DNA from: Symbiodinium sp. CCMP2592
Lineage: Eukaryota; Sar; Dinophyceae; Suessiales; Symbiodiniaceae
NCBI GenBank assembly: GCA_905221615.1
Contig: CAJNDT010001322.1
Coordinates: forward strand, 1 to 64,000
Direction: 5' to 3'
DNA: 64,000 nt
Program-made: the position numbers and the translations under genes
Part shown: positions 11,089-25,738 of the stretch, one piece after another
How positions within the stretch are numbered: the first letter of the stretch is position 1
How the letters are laid out: each line of letters opens with the position of its first letter
The notes under the pieces: model-generated
Database searches by the model: none
What the model was told of the DNA's origin: nothing
What the model saw: the letters and a program-made list of their open reading frames with translations, nothing else

Positions 11089-11683
11089 GCATCAGGAGCT
11101 GCTGCAGCACATCGTTCTGGACCACCTCTGCCGCCGCTGGAGCCACTAGAGGAAAAGCCTCGCCCTCGGTCTCGCAGGTGAAGCAGGCATCCAAGCGGTC
11201 CGGAAGGTCCGCAACATTCCCATCCAGAAAGCTGGAGAGAGCCTCCAAGACCCGGACTCGATGCGGCCACACACTTTGCAGCCTTTGGGTGCCAAACAGT
11301 TTGAGCTCGAGGTCGGGGAAGGGATCCACTTGAAGCCGCCCGATGCCCTCTGCCGCCACGTCGATGAACATGCAAGGGATGATCTTCTTGAGCTCGCGCC
11401 CGGACACCGAAACCGCAGGCACTGAAGTGTTGAAGTGAGGCCCAAAAAGCCCTGGATACCCTTCGGCTTGGAATCCCTCCAACTCCTCTTCGGAGAAGGT
11501 CCCGGCGGGCACGCACAGCATGAATCCCGAAGAACCAGCACGGACGACAAATGCCTGAGCACATGTGCCGCCGTGGTTGAAGAAAAGCTTGGTGTAGCCT
11601 TCGATCGCGTCGGCTGCCCGCCATCCCTGCAAGTAGTCCAGATCACCAGCTCCTGCCTCTTCGGCTGCCTCCGCAGCCATCAA
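10721..11683 (-). pseudogene. E1 gag-like middle part
   Basis: A 320-codon frame, convincing over residues about 1-255: acidic start, then a globular region with GFMLCVPAGTFSEEELEGF and ELKKIIPCMFIDVAAEGIGRL, then a Pro/Ala-rich linker. Beyond residue ~255 the composition turns to Arg/Gly/Cys, typical of reading out of frame, while the coding signal moves to the frame of 11,088. No domain is recognised; the gag assignment comes from position. Confidence 0.45.
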
Positions 11684-12335
11684 TCACGCCGAGTGGGCAA
11701 GGAAGGCTTGCGCCACGACAAAAAGCCTCGGCCTCGGCGATGCTGCCGAAGCCGTGGGAGATTGAGGTGGGACCGAAATTTCGGCCGGCCTCGGTCTGAA
11801 CTGTAGCAGAGTAAAGGTAAGCCGAAGGAGTGTAGAAGGGCTCGTCCACGTTGCGCCCGGTAAGGATCACGTAGCAGACTTTCCGGGTGCGGGGCCGCGC
11901 TGTGAAGTACTCTCGGCCCAGCGCGTAGGCGGACTCAATCCGTTGCAAGGGGTTCTGGCCGTTGACCGTTCCCCGAAGCTGCCTAGCAAGACTGGTCACA
12001 GAGGCTGGGCAAACAGCAGGAGTAGCCTGAGGCTCCCAAGGCCCAAAGACTGTGTTTGCTCCCCTGGGAGCAGCGGTCCGCCCGAGCACAGGAGCGGCAG
12101 CACGAGGCTCGACCCTGCCCGAAGAAGCACCAGAAGAAGCTGGAGGGGCCGACGAGTTGGTCACGTTCACGTTGATGGTTAGGTTGCCCAGCGCCCGCAG
12201 CAATTCCACAAGGTCGGTGGAGTCACGCCCTGTGCTCATGCACGGGATGCCGGTACCTCGCCAGACGATCAACCTGAAAGTTTGGAGGTGCTGGGTGCAG
12301 CTCGCGCACGACTGTTCCCAAACAGCCCCAAACAA
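11643..12335 (-). pseudogene. E1 gag-like N-terminal part
   Basis: A 230-codon frame with a Ser/Ala/Pro-rich N-terminal third and a C-terminal region containing RKVCYVILTGRNVDEPFYTPSAYL and FGSIAEAEAFCRGA. It overlaps the next frame by about 40 nt. A likely start is the ATG inside the frame at STGRDSTDLVELLRALG (near 12,240). No family is recognised. It is the first frame after repeat A1. Confidence 0.4.
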
Positions 12336-12510
12336 TGTTCCTGGCAGTTGCAGAGGTCAAAAGCAGCGTAACCGAGCTGCCAGTAAGAAGGCCGCAAAAC
12401 CAAGCCAGGAGGCACAACAGGAGCCAGTCGGAGGTATGACCGCCACCGCTGCAGCCTAACCACCCTAACACAAAAGGCCAGACACCTGGCCTCTCGAACA
12501 TCTACCTTGA

Positions 12511-12561
12511 CCCAGAAAAGCTACAGCAGCGAGCGTTTCGGTCGCAATCCATGAAAGCACA
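12511..12561 (-). repeat. E1 split repeat A1 (5' terminus)
   Basis: A 51-bp copy of the A repeat, with one mismatch to A2 at 5,709-5,759. The inferred 5' end of the element is at 12,560-12,561. Confidence 0.9.
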
Positions 12562-12833
12562 GGGAAGCAGGAATCGTGACAGCAGAGGAGGCCAAACTCG
12601 CGACAGCAAGGGAGGCCGAAAGCTGCGCAGCAAGAGTGATGCCAAGCAAGGGCGGGCAGGGCGGGAAAAAAGGAAAGCGTGCTAGCCCTCGCTGCTGCAC
12701 GGCGTGAGCCGGTGTATCGGTGTGTTGCAAGAGCACACAAGCTTCTGCTGCCGCCGACAATGACTCCTGCTGCAAACATGTTTCCATTTTGAAGGACATG
12801 AGTGGACAAGTTTGGTGGACCGACCTAGCATCA
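12562..12833. other. No gene supported
   Basis: Outside flank of E1. It contains an imperfect ~25-bp tandem phrase (GACAGCA-GAGGCC type) near 12,575-12,625 and a small G/A-rich patch near 12,650. No domain is visible. Confidence 0.5.
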
Positions 12834-13259
12834 TCAGATTTCCACGTCAGGTTCTGGCGGCCGAGTTGCCACTGACGTACCGAACATCAATGAGCTTCCA
12901 TCATCCCACACGTCGCGGAAATAAGGTTTGTCCAAGACATGGCTCTCAAAGGCCTGGTGCCATCTTCGCAAATATTCAGCGTTCAGGTAGCAAGTTGGTA
13001 CCATTTTCTGGCAGAACAGTTGTCTTTTGTAGATGACGAAAGTTCGATGACGAGGAGCTTTTCTGGATTCAAGAGATTCGGAGTGTGTTGCCAGCTTGTG
13101 GCTTCTCCACCAGTGACTAGTGGTCGACAGTGAACTTTGGATCTCTGCCCGAAAAAACAACGATCCATGGATCTGGATCTTTGCCCAGAACCACGATACA
13201 TGTATCACCAAGCACCCACGAGCCCTTAACTCCATTGTCAGGTAGGAGCCGGCCGCCAA
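12834..13259 (-). pseudogene. Relic of the large polyprotein at 55.7-62.2 kb
   Basis: A 141-codon frame aligns by eye with residues about 832-930 of the polyprotein at 55,682-62,167. Shared phrases are ELRARGCLVIH (ELRARACVVIH in the large copy), FVIYKRQLFCQKMVPTCY (FAIYEKQLFCEKMVSTCF) and, after similar spacing, FRDVWDDGS (LVEIWEDKS). The middle is disrupted by an approximate tandem duplication at about 13,139-13,205. It is a diverged fragment, not a recent copy. It shows that the polyprotein belongs to a dispersed family. Confidence 0.7.
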
Positions 13260-14379
13260 TAGGGCTTGGTAGTGTATGTGTTTACATTCGTTGGCATGAA
13301 AACTTGGCAGATCACGCCCGCCCTATCAACTTGGCGGACTCCATGATAGGGTGCATGCATGCTTCCTTGAGCGCATTCTCCATGGGTGCCTAAGCCTCTT
13401 CAGGATCGATTCTCGAAGCACACTTAAGTCCTTCCCTCACAACGCTCTGAAGCGAAAGGTGTAAGTGAACAGTGACGTGTCCATGATCGTTTCGCCTCGT
13501 CGATGATCGTTTCGCCTGCTGAAGATAATCTCTTTTACCCTCATCGAACCAGGTTTCGTGTCCTCTGTTATGAGTCTCCGCATCCTTGACGGTCTGCAAA
13601 GCTGGCCAGCTTCGGTCAAGCAACTCGAAGGCAAGGTTTGCGGTACTGCAGGTTGCCTTACATACGGGATGTAGTCGGTGCATCGGGCTTCTCAACTATA
13701 CTCAGACTGTCGCATACTTCAGCCGCTGATGCAGCAGCTTGCAGATTGGCACCATCGTCTGCAGTAGATGGGGCTCATGTCATCGCTGCCGTAAGCCATC
13801 GCTGCAGCCAACACTAGCGCTGGACTGAAATCCTTTGTGCAGATCATCAGCCAGCGCTTGTCGTCGAACGAAACATAAAAGCCTTGCTGTTGAACCCTTG
13901 TTCCAGTTGCGTCCTCACTGATCGCAACCTCGCAACATAGTTCTTGACGGTGTCAATGATCTTTTCCGCCGAGGAAAGCAATACTCATGAACAGTGGTGT
14001 CATAGCCAATCATGATCGTCAAAGTCCATGGGTACAGCGCAATTTCTTGTACTTGAAGTGGGAGAGTTGTTGGGATTGTTTTTTTCCAGTTTGGCATGCA
14101 GCTTCTCCCGTTTTGATTCATTTCGACCTCAGTAAAATGGCCCTCCAGCATGCCTGAGCCTCAAGACAAAAAAGCCTCGAGGTCAACATGAACTTTCTTC
14201 AGGGAGGAAACGAGTTGAGAACAGCGGGATGACCGTGTCACGCGTCAACGTTAGCCGTAGACACGGCAAAGCGATTCTACCGTGTCGCAAGCGGCTTGCA
14301 CGTAAATGGCCAGCCAACCACGATCCCGGGGAACAGCAACGAGAACATACGGCTGCCGGTAGATTGCTGAGCGCCTCAC
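13260..14379. other. No gene resolved; may hold 3' exons of the TPR gene
   Basis: Minus-strand frames at 13,390-13,695 and 13,915-14,151 have plausible composition, but no motif could be tied to the TPR gene upstream. A phrase GATCGTTTCGCCT is repeated near 13,484 and 13,505. Confidence 0.4.
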
Positions 14380-16334
14380 TCTTTGGTAGTGCCACAGAGC
14401 TTCTGCAGGCTTCTTTAAATGCTCGTACTCTGCCCCCATGTTGAAATACGCAACGCCTCAGAAGCCATTCTCTTCATGCAGTCACGAACATTGTGTGGCT
14501 TACTATTTGCCGGCATTTCACGGTAGGGATGCTGAGGGCCATGCAAATCAAGCTTTCGCTATTGGTGCTCCCGGCGACAGGTGGAAGACCTCGCTTGCTG
14601 ACGGACAGTCGCTGTTGATTAAGGACAGTACAAACATCCGTTTACTGCGTGACTGTGATGACTGTGGGCACTGAGTTGATGGACTACCACCCTCCGGTGG
14701 CTGAGACCTGGGACAGGATCACCCAGGCTGCCGTGCTGCATCAGGTGATCAGCAAGCTCTCAGGGTCGCTCTGCTTCTGAGCGGCCTGTTATCACCCAGA
14801 AGTGCTGGGTGCAAAGCAGAACACACACACACACATACTGCAACTTGAGCGTTGCCCGGTACCTCTAGCTTCTTTAGAGCTTTGTCTGCATGCTGCAGCG
14901 CCTGCACACACATTGGCACGATGAGGCCGCATTCGACCAAGAAGAATGATCCGCCACCCAGAAGCCTCTTGATGCTTGCCCATCTGCGACAACAGCGCAC
15001 ACAAGTTCAAGTGCGTACCTTGCCGTGCCAAGACACATTCAACCGGAAGACCATCTCACACTAAGTTCTGCTGTTCCCGTGCCTGCTGGATTTTGGCATC
15101 TGCCCCTTGACCTTTGAAACTTTTCGATGCACGAACAAGCCCAAAATGATACTCACACGAACGAGAGAGGCAATCCATCTCGGTTGATCTGTGCTGCTCA
15201 CTGCTCCTCGATTCTCTGAGCTTTCTTCAAGTACTGCAGAGCCGTATGAAGCCTCATTCTCAAAGCCATGTTGAGGCTTCAAGTGCTACGCTCTCCATCA
15301 GCGCATGCGCTGCCCTGCTGCAGCTACTCCTACAAACTTGAACTCCAGCAAAGCATTTAACTGTGAATTGTGAGGCCCGTCTTCTTCCTCTTTCGCAGAT
15401 CAAGGAATCGAGAAGCTTTCCAAAGCTCTTGTAGAAGCAGCCCATGTTGTTGTAGGTCACCTGGACACAAATGTCATGCTTCTGAGAAATACATGACGAC
15501 TGACAGCCGGCGCACTGCTCTCAAGACGAGGCGAGACTCAGCATTCATATGCCTGGGACGTAAGCGAATGCAAAAGGGGTTAACCTCGCACCCGTGGCTT
15601 AGGAAGTGGCAGATTGGCTGGGTCTGTAAGCGCTTCTGCTTTCTCGAAAAACTTGCAGGAAACCTCTGTGTTGTTGTCCTGCAAACAGCAATGCACGAGA
15701 ATGCAGCGCAAACGAACGCAGATGACTATCGGAGTGAAGAGGGCCTTCAAGTGCTTCATTCCGAGGGTGTTGTAGCCTGGACACTGGGCACATCCCACTT
15801 CACATAATTCTGCAACTACATCATCTAACAGCTAGCTGGACTAATCATCACACATGAGGCATGAATTTCCATGCACGCCTATGGCCAGCCGCTCGAAGAG
15901 CGTCGATAACATGGTGTCAGGCATCTGCTGCACAGTTGCCTGAAAATGTGCATGGAAGTACCGGTCCAACAGTCGGAACAGAGCGGGGGTGATCTTCGGG
16001 AAGGTCCGATGGGCAACATTGGCGGGGTTAGAGGAACTCCCTTTTGTTTACAGGCAGGTGCTTCTGCTGACTGGCCCTGTTTTCTCTTCAGCTGCACGGT
16101 TGATTACAAACACAGATCTGGCGCTCCCTCTCCATCTGGGGTCTTTCCCCTATGAAAGCCCCTGAAGCTGGCGCCTGAGAAGGTCCTGGGCTTAGAGACA
16201 AACAGGTTTACATCTTTGCATTCGGCACGCACCTGCTCTGCCCGCAGCACGGCTTCCAGACACTGAACGGCGCCATCGTGATCGCCAGCAGACTGTGCGA
16301 GACTATACCGCGACACCATCCACCAGTTGTTGAG
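14380..16334 (-). CDS. TPR-repeat protein, multi-exon
   Basis: Minus-strand exons, each carrying part of a tetratricopeptide repeat: LNNWWMVSRYSLAQSAGDH and GAVQCLEAVLRAEQ (16,334-16,229); VTYNNMGCFYKSFGK (15,463-15,417); LHTALQYLKKAQRIE (about 15,255-15,205); THLNLCALLSQMGKHQE (15,018-14,966); ALQHADKALKKLE (about 14,905-14,862); VAYFNMGAEYEHLKKPAEAL (about 14,450-14,385). The spaced W/L/G/Y, A and P positions are those of TPR helix pairs, a protein-interaction scaffold. Phrases such as TYNNMGCFYK and THLNLCALLSQMGKH recall a TPR family common in protists. Exon edges show AG|G acceptors and GC or GT donors. First and last exons are not resolved, so the limits are minimal. The specific function is unknown. 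Confidence 0.72.
14819..14835. repeat. AC dinucleotide repeat
   Basis: A short (AC)n run inside an intron of the TPR gene. Confidence 0.9.
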
Positions 16335-18023
16335 CTCTTCCAAAACACGTTCCAGTGTCTTTGGTAAGCTGTTATGCGAAGAGGGCAGCTTGTGAATCAA
16401 AAACCGCCCAAAGCCACAATTTTGGGGACTAAGGATACAATCAACATCTATGGACTGACGATGATGGGTAGCTTCATAGCGTCCGGCAGTGAACGATGAC
16501 AAGTAGTCAAAGAACGGAGACGTTTGCAGGTGAGTTTAGTGCAGGGAAAGTATATTTGGTAGCATTACCCTAAATCCTAAACCGAAAACATGCCAAAGGA
16601 AAGGAAGTATCTTTTGCAACGGAGACTAGCAGGCGAGTCAAATTATCACGGCGCCTTCACTAATTAAACGGATGGACGAACAGCCCCATGCAAGTAGCAT
16701 CCAACACCATGCCCATGCAAGCGGCATCCAGCAGCATCACCACCTCCGCTTCTGAGGCCAATGCAATATCAGATGCTAGACGCGCACTGCCAGACGTCAG
16801 AGCGAAGTAGCTCACCATCCAAGGCTTTAGTTTATGAAACATGTAACATGAGCAACTCATTCATGGGTCCATGCGGATGAGTTGAACACACAAGCTCATA
16901 CATGGATAAGGTGCACCGAACCCAGCACGTCGGTAGCTTCTCGCCCAGAACAAGCTTGGTGTTCAAGGTCGTCGGCGAGATCGGATGGCTTCAAGAAACT
17001 TGCGTTTCCAAAGAGTGGCAATCGACACGATTTACTGTACTAACCACATGTAACCCTTCCAAAAAGCGGCTGCGGCTACCACTGTACAGTGCTTCCCACA
17101 ACCAGAAAGGTGATGGAACATTGAGGGATACCGCATGTCACGGACGGTCGCGCAGCGGAGGCGACCCGAGGCCCTGGTGCTAACGTTATAGCATGTGAGC
17201 TCATGTTCCCTGTTGACCAGCCTGCCGCTGCACAAACTCCCTTTCAGCCTCGATGAAAGGACGAAGCCTGACCCAGGCACGATTCCATGCAAGTGGGTCA
17301 GCACGTCTCAGACGTGCGACTTGCTGGGGGCCCAACGCTTCCTGCGAGTCTCCCTCCATATCCTGTGGGATAAATCAAAGCCGAAAGCCATAATGCCAGA
17401 AACTCCGAGCCTCTTTCAGATCGGGCTGAAGCCCTGTCTTCGCTACTGTCCTTGAACACCCTTGTTACGGGCATGGTATCAAGGAACATCAGACATGCCA
17501 TCAACGATGATCTCCATGAGACTGACATGCACAAACCGTTTTGGGCTGCATCATACGATCGCAGAAGTCACTTCTAACCCTAACCCAATGGCACTCCAAC
17601 TGATGGGAGTAATAGGAAGCATTATCAAGAATGTCGCGCTGAGTCTGCGGGTGCTGTCAAGCTGAGATGGCCAGGCGCCGCTTTGCAACAGCATATCAGC
17701 AACTACCGAAGCAAGCCCATTGTGCAGGCGCGTCTCCCGGAAATCTCAGCGAGCCATACCATGTTTGGACATAGCTACGCATCGTTGTGACGGTTCACTT
17801 CTTGTGAACCATTCACGAATGCGTGGGGTTCCCCGTGAGCTCAGATGCAACAAAACATTGCAGCTGGGATCACAGCTGTTGCAAGAATCCAGATGCGTGT
17901 TGACACCAAGCCAGGAAACATCAGAGCTTTGGCTTGCCATCATCAAAGAAAATAGGGAACAAGCTGCCGAGGGGGAACCTTGGCTCACACGCAACACTGG
18001 ATAGTCGACCATTGCTGCTCCAT
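16335..18023. other. No gene supported between the TPR and phosphatase genes
   Basis: Short frames only. A pair of phrases built on GCATCCA-CA-CATG-CCATGCAAG repeats near 16,685-16,730. Upstream exons of the TPR gene may lie at the low-coordinate end of this stretch; none could be identified. Confidence 0.4.
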
Positions 18024-21714
<3,691 letters not shown>

Positions 21715-22644
21715 TGCTGTATACTGTATATGTGTATAATGTAAGTCGGACGTGCGTGTGAACATCACCAGACAAAGCTTCAAGTAACACCCGTTGCATA
21801 TGTTCTAACGGCTCAAAAGTTGTATTCTCTGTTGCTTTGTTGGCAACTAATCTCCGTGGCCGGCAACTCATAGCTGCATAGCTTTCAAGGACACAAATAA
21901 ACATCGATCGATGATTACAGGCCTGTGCTGCCGGGCTTTTGACAGACATGTGCAAGCGGCTTCGGTTGTGTTGACATGTCCCCGTACTGAGTTGCTTCTT
22001 CCTAGGCTCAAAAGCACTTGATCACGGTGAGCAACGTTCGGCCGGACTGGTCCGTTACCCTGAATCCCTGAAGTGTTTCGGGGAGGATCCAGGTTTTTTG
22101 TGACTATTTTTATGGTTTTATTTGGGTATTTGTTTATGGCTTTCTGGGCCTGGATGGTAGAGAATTTGTACGAGTCTCACGGAGGGGGCTGATTTACGAT
22201 ATGTTTGGATATGTTTTGGTGGTTTTCTGGGCCTGGACTTTCGAGAACCTGCACACGTGTATGATGGGTCTGGAACACTCGAAACTTCAAAAGGAAACAT
22301 GTGATTGACGCAATTCCTTCTTGAAGAATAATTATGTGATTGACGGAATTCTTCTTGACGGCAAGCCATGCACGCATAATTAGAATGAAAGCGGGGGGTT
22401 GGGGGAGCAGCCCCCCTTTGCAAACCCAATGTACGCATGCATCACGTTCATATGGATTCTGTTTTTGCTGGCAAGCTGATGTTTGAAGCAAGCTTGCGCG
22501 CTTGGACGAAGCAGAGCCCCCTCCTCTTTGCAGACAGAATGCATCTATGATGGATCTGGGACACTTGAAAGCTTCAAGAAGAATTATGAAGCGGGGGGGT
22601 TGGGCGCAGCCCCCCCCGTTTGTAAACGCAACTGCAAGAGGACC
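21715..22644. other. No gene supported
   Basis: Upstream of the phosphatase start. From about 22,100 the sequence holds degenerate copies of phrases such as GATTGACG-AATTC-TTCTTGA and a G-run followed by a C-run (GGGGGTTGGG...CAGCCCCCC) at about 22,391-22,415 and 22,587-22,612. These look like remnants of one repeat. No promoter motif is recognisable. Confidence 0.4.
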
Positions 22645-22990
22645 GGCGATTCATCACATCTTAAGCACGCGCCCTCATTTGGCGATTGGGGTACACCATA
22701 GATATGATTATACCACATATGTTGGACAAGCTCCACGATTTGGTAATTCCGATTCACCATATATCTTTGTCTTTAACACGCCCCTCATACGGCGACAACC
22801 GTCCACCATACATCTTAAACATGCCCCCTCTTTCGCTGATATTGGCTTATCATATGAACGCGCCCCTCATTCGGCGATAACCTTTCACATTTTCCTTAAA
22901 ACGTGCCCCCTCTTTTGATGATAACAGTTCATCATATATTATATATTTTTGACGTGCCTCTTTTGGTCATTATGTGGCTCATCATGTTTT
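22645..22990. repeat. Degenerate short tandem repeat
   Basis: At least six diverged copies of a phrase of the type CGCCCCTCATTCGGCGATAA, followed by TTCACCATATATCTTAAA (near 22,669, 22,778, 22,820, 22,858, 22,901 and 22,953). Spacing is about 40-60 bp and identity is low, so the array is old. Confidence 0.6.
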
Positions 22991-23970
22991 TCTCGAACAC
23001 ACCCATTCCGGCACTGTCTGGAATTTTGACGTGCAGTGGTCATGTCCGAGTGCTCACAGACTGTCAAGCCGCCCAACAATGCAAGCTGTGCTCAACCCCG
23101 AAGCTTGCTGTCTTGGAGTGTGGGCAAGGGAAGCCGCGGAGCTCTTTGCCCATTTGCAGCATGGGCCTCTCACTGCTTCTTTGCATTGTGGGCTGCAGGC
23201 CAACTGTGAAGCGACAAGCGGTGTGCCAGTGGGAATGCAATGCAATTCTGGCAGCCGCCCAGGGTTCTCAGCTTCTGCAGGAATGTCGTAAAGAAAGATG
23301 CGAGGTGTGCTTGCCAAGCCGCGGCCATCACTGGACTGGACAGATTCAAATTCATGCAGTCTGTGTACAGGGTGGCAAGACGTTAGCGAAGCCAGTGCAA
23401 GAGAATGAAGAAATGGCGTAGGCGGGCCTCGGCGGCTGCGCTCGGTCCCAATTCGAAAGAACCTGTACAAGTGAACCGGCGTGGCTGTGACGTACAAACT
23501 TGCCAGCAAAGTCGTTCAGCATGAATAAGTGCAACGGGCCGACCCACTCATGACTGGGCATGCGAGCCTAACATCAACAACCGTTCATTTGTGTGCCCTA
23601 GCCATTCGGCATAAGGCTGCTGTGCCATTCTCAGACGAGTCACGTTGTTCTATCTTCCACAAAGCTTGGCTAGATCCATAACACACAGCTCCTTGTGCAA
23701 GACCTTCAAACCAGTTTTTGCACCTCCAGTCTAGTGGCCGAATGATGATTCGACCGTCTTGGCTGCAGAATCACTGGTCAAGTGTTTGTCCACTTGTGTC
23801 AAACACAAGCTTCCAGAAAGAGAACACGGGTGCAGGTCTGTTGCCTCAAAAGTGGATGGGTGTACTCGACATGGCGACCTCGCAATCGTGACAACGTCTG
23901 GCAAAGCGTTTTCACGTTCGTTTGTTCCAGCAAGACAAGTCTCTTTCAGACTACATAGGTTTTTGGGGGG
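22991..23970. other. No gene resolved
   Basis: Minus-strand frames at 23,054-23,561 have coding-like composition (for example WVGPLHLFMLNDFAGKFV) but match no family I recognise. They could be exons of an unresolved gene. Confidence 0.35.
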
Positions 23971-24270
23971 GTGTTCGAACCCCAAGTTCGGGAACACAGT
24001 GTTCCAAACTTCGAGTTCAGGGCCTCGAACACAGTGTTCAAGGCCCTGAACTCGAGTTCGAACACTATAGTTGCCTCCGAACTTCTAGTTCGAACACTAA
24101 GTTCAACTTCCAGTTGAACTCCAAGTTCAACATTGGAACTTCCAGTTCAACTCCAGTTCGAACACTTGGGAGGCCGGTGTTCGAACCCGGAGTTCGAACA
24201 CTGGTGTGTTCCAACGTTGGTGTTCCAACCTAGGGTTCGAACACTGTTTGAACTCCGGGTTCGAACACTT
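23971..24270. repeat. TTCGAAC/GAACTC-type short repeat cluster
   Basis: About 300 bp made of variants of GTTCGAAC, AGTTCAAC, GTGTTCCAAC and GAACTCGAGTTCGAACACT. The unit is itself palindromic, so both orientations occur and the region is rich in hairpins, including a near-perfect 45-nt palindrome at 24,011-24,055. No coding role is visible. Confidence 0.75.
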
Positions 24271-25120
24271 CAGGCAAACTTTGAATTTGCAAAGTTTGAT
24301 TTTTCGTTTCAACTTCGTGAGCTGTTGTTGTCGCAAAAAAGGTATCGCGCACGGTATTGCCAGGTCTTTCCCGTCGGTCTTGAGTTCGAATGCCTATTGT
24401 TGGGTGGTTGGTTGCACCCAGTGCTTCGCCTTGAAAATTGGCATTTTCTGCTTGGAAAAAGCTTTGTTCTCATTTGAGGGACTTGGTTGTGCAGCTTGGA
24501 CACAAATCCAAGTTTTGGAATGGAGCTGGAAACGCGCTGCTGTGAAGTGGAGCTGTTTTGGAGTTTTTGAAAGTTTGGCTGTGCAAAAAGGATTGTATTT
24601 GGAGTTCGTTTGTGTGTAAAGCTAGTTGGAGGTAAAAATTTCCAAAGCTTCAGCCTGCGACGAGGGCTTAGGCCGTGGAGTCAGAAAGAAAGGGCTCAAT
24701 GAATCAATGGCTCAGGAAGTACTTGTAAGAAAGATTCTTTTCATGATCATGATTTCAAGATGTCAAAATTCAAGTTTTATCAACAATTTTACAAGTGTTT
24801 GATTGTTTTGTTGGCGACGGAGGAGCTGCTGGCTCGTGTACGAATAGCGCGGCGAAGGCTTGTGGTATTGGGGCACCAACCTGGGGCCCAGGAACTGGTA
24901 GTCGAGGCCACCCGCGAGTCCTCCCTGCGCCCGAAACTGCCGGGCCGCCGCAACCCAGTCCTCAAGCCGGAGCCCCGCCCCCAGGGTGTACGGCGGGTAG
25001 TCAATCCTGGGAGTCCGTTTGACCATATAATCTTGGTGGCCATACCCGGAGCGTACACGAAACAAGCCACACGTTGGCAATCGTTTTTTTCATGGACATA
25101 CGGTTTGGGAATTGGTCGTT
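24271..25120. other. No gene supported; includes a GC-rich patch
   Basis: A GC-rich block at about 24,820-25,025 stands out from AT-rich surroundings. Its minus-strand frame reads through with phrases YPPYTLGAGLRLEDWVAAAR and GLDYQFLGPRLVPQYH. No family is recognised. The block ends in a 21-bp phrase (25,004-25,024) that recurs exactly at 40,313-40,333. Confidence 0.4.
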
Positions 25121-25345
25121 CTTGAGCATCCTACACATCTTGAGCACAAACGCTTGAGCCACACGAAACCTTCGAAAGGTAAGCATCATAGCATCACATG
25201 CCTTTGAGTACACATCAAGAGCATCACAAGCGCTTGAGCCTCACGTATTGAGCCGTGAGCATCAAGAGCAAAGGAAACGCTTGAGCCAGACAAAAAAAGA
25301 GCCCTAACATTTATAGCATCATGGGCATCAGAGTGGAAACCTTGA
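25121..25345. repeat. Degenerate CGCTTGAGCC / GAGCATCA repeat
   Basis: Repeated phrases CGCTTGAGCC (near 25,151, 25,230 and 25,279) and AGAGCATCA or GAGCATC, with irregular spacing. Low complexity and non-coding. Confidence 0.55.
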
Positions 25346-25370
25346 GCCATGTACCTGGGCAGGGTTAAGG

Positions 25371-25440
25371 ATTTAGGGTCTTTAGGGGCTTTAGGGTCTT
25401 GTGGTTGTATTTAAATATGTATATATATATATATATATAA
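25371..25440. repeat. TTTAGGG copies and TA microsatellite
   Basis: Three copies of TTTAGGG (25,372, 25,381 and 25,390) at 9-bp spacing, followed by a (TA)n run at about 25,419-25,440. Confidence 0.7.
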
Positions 25441-25738
25441 ATATGTCACATATCCACACACACACACTCGAGAAAGCCCTTGACTCCCTGAAAGCTGTTG
25501 GTTTTGGGTTCCGGGTTTGGGCTCGGAGGTTGAGTTCGGGTTTACGGCTATGAGGGGGCTGAGGTTTGGGATTTTGATTGTGCTTGAATTCTGAGTCCGC
25601 GAGGGAGAGGGATCGAGAGAGATATGCTTCGAAGTGTCGAAGAGATTTGAAGCTTCAAAGCCCCAATGTATGCACCAATCCTGCAGTCGATCTTCTGAAC
25701 CCCGGGCCCCGGGATCCTCAATCTAATTTTAGGCCAAT

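Larger units (their letters stand above)
5521..12561 (-). mobile_element. E1: YR retrotransposon with split direct repeats, decayed
   Basis: A 7.0-kb element transcribed on the minus strand. Its outer limits are set by split direct repeats: A1 at 12,511-12,561, B1 at 5,759-5,925, A2 at 5,709-5,759 and B2 at 5,521-5,687. Order on the coding strand is gag-like frames, reverse transcriptase, the first part of RNase H, a methyltransferase module, the rest of RNase H, then a tyrosine recombinase. Gene content matches YR retrotransposons (DIRS/PAT/Ngaro order), which integrate from a circular DNA copy by recombinase action. The coding region changes frame many times, so the copy is old and inactive. 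No target-site duplication is expected or seen; the junctions share only the dinucleotide CA. Confidence 0.8.

Noticed and set aside
23971-24270. tRNA genes suggested by GTTCGAA words
   Set aside because: The T-loop-like word is repeated many times without an acceptor stem, D arm or anticodon arm around any copy.
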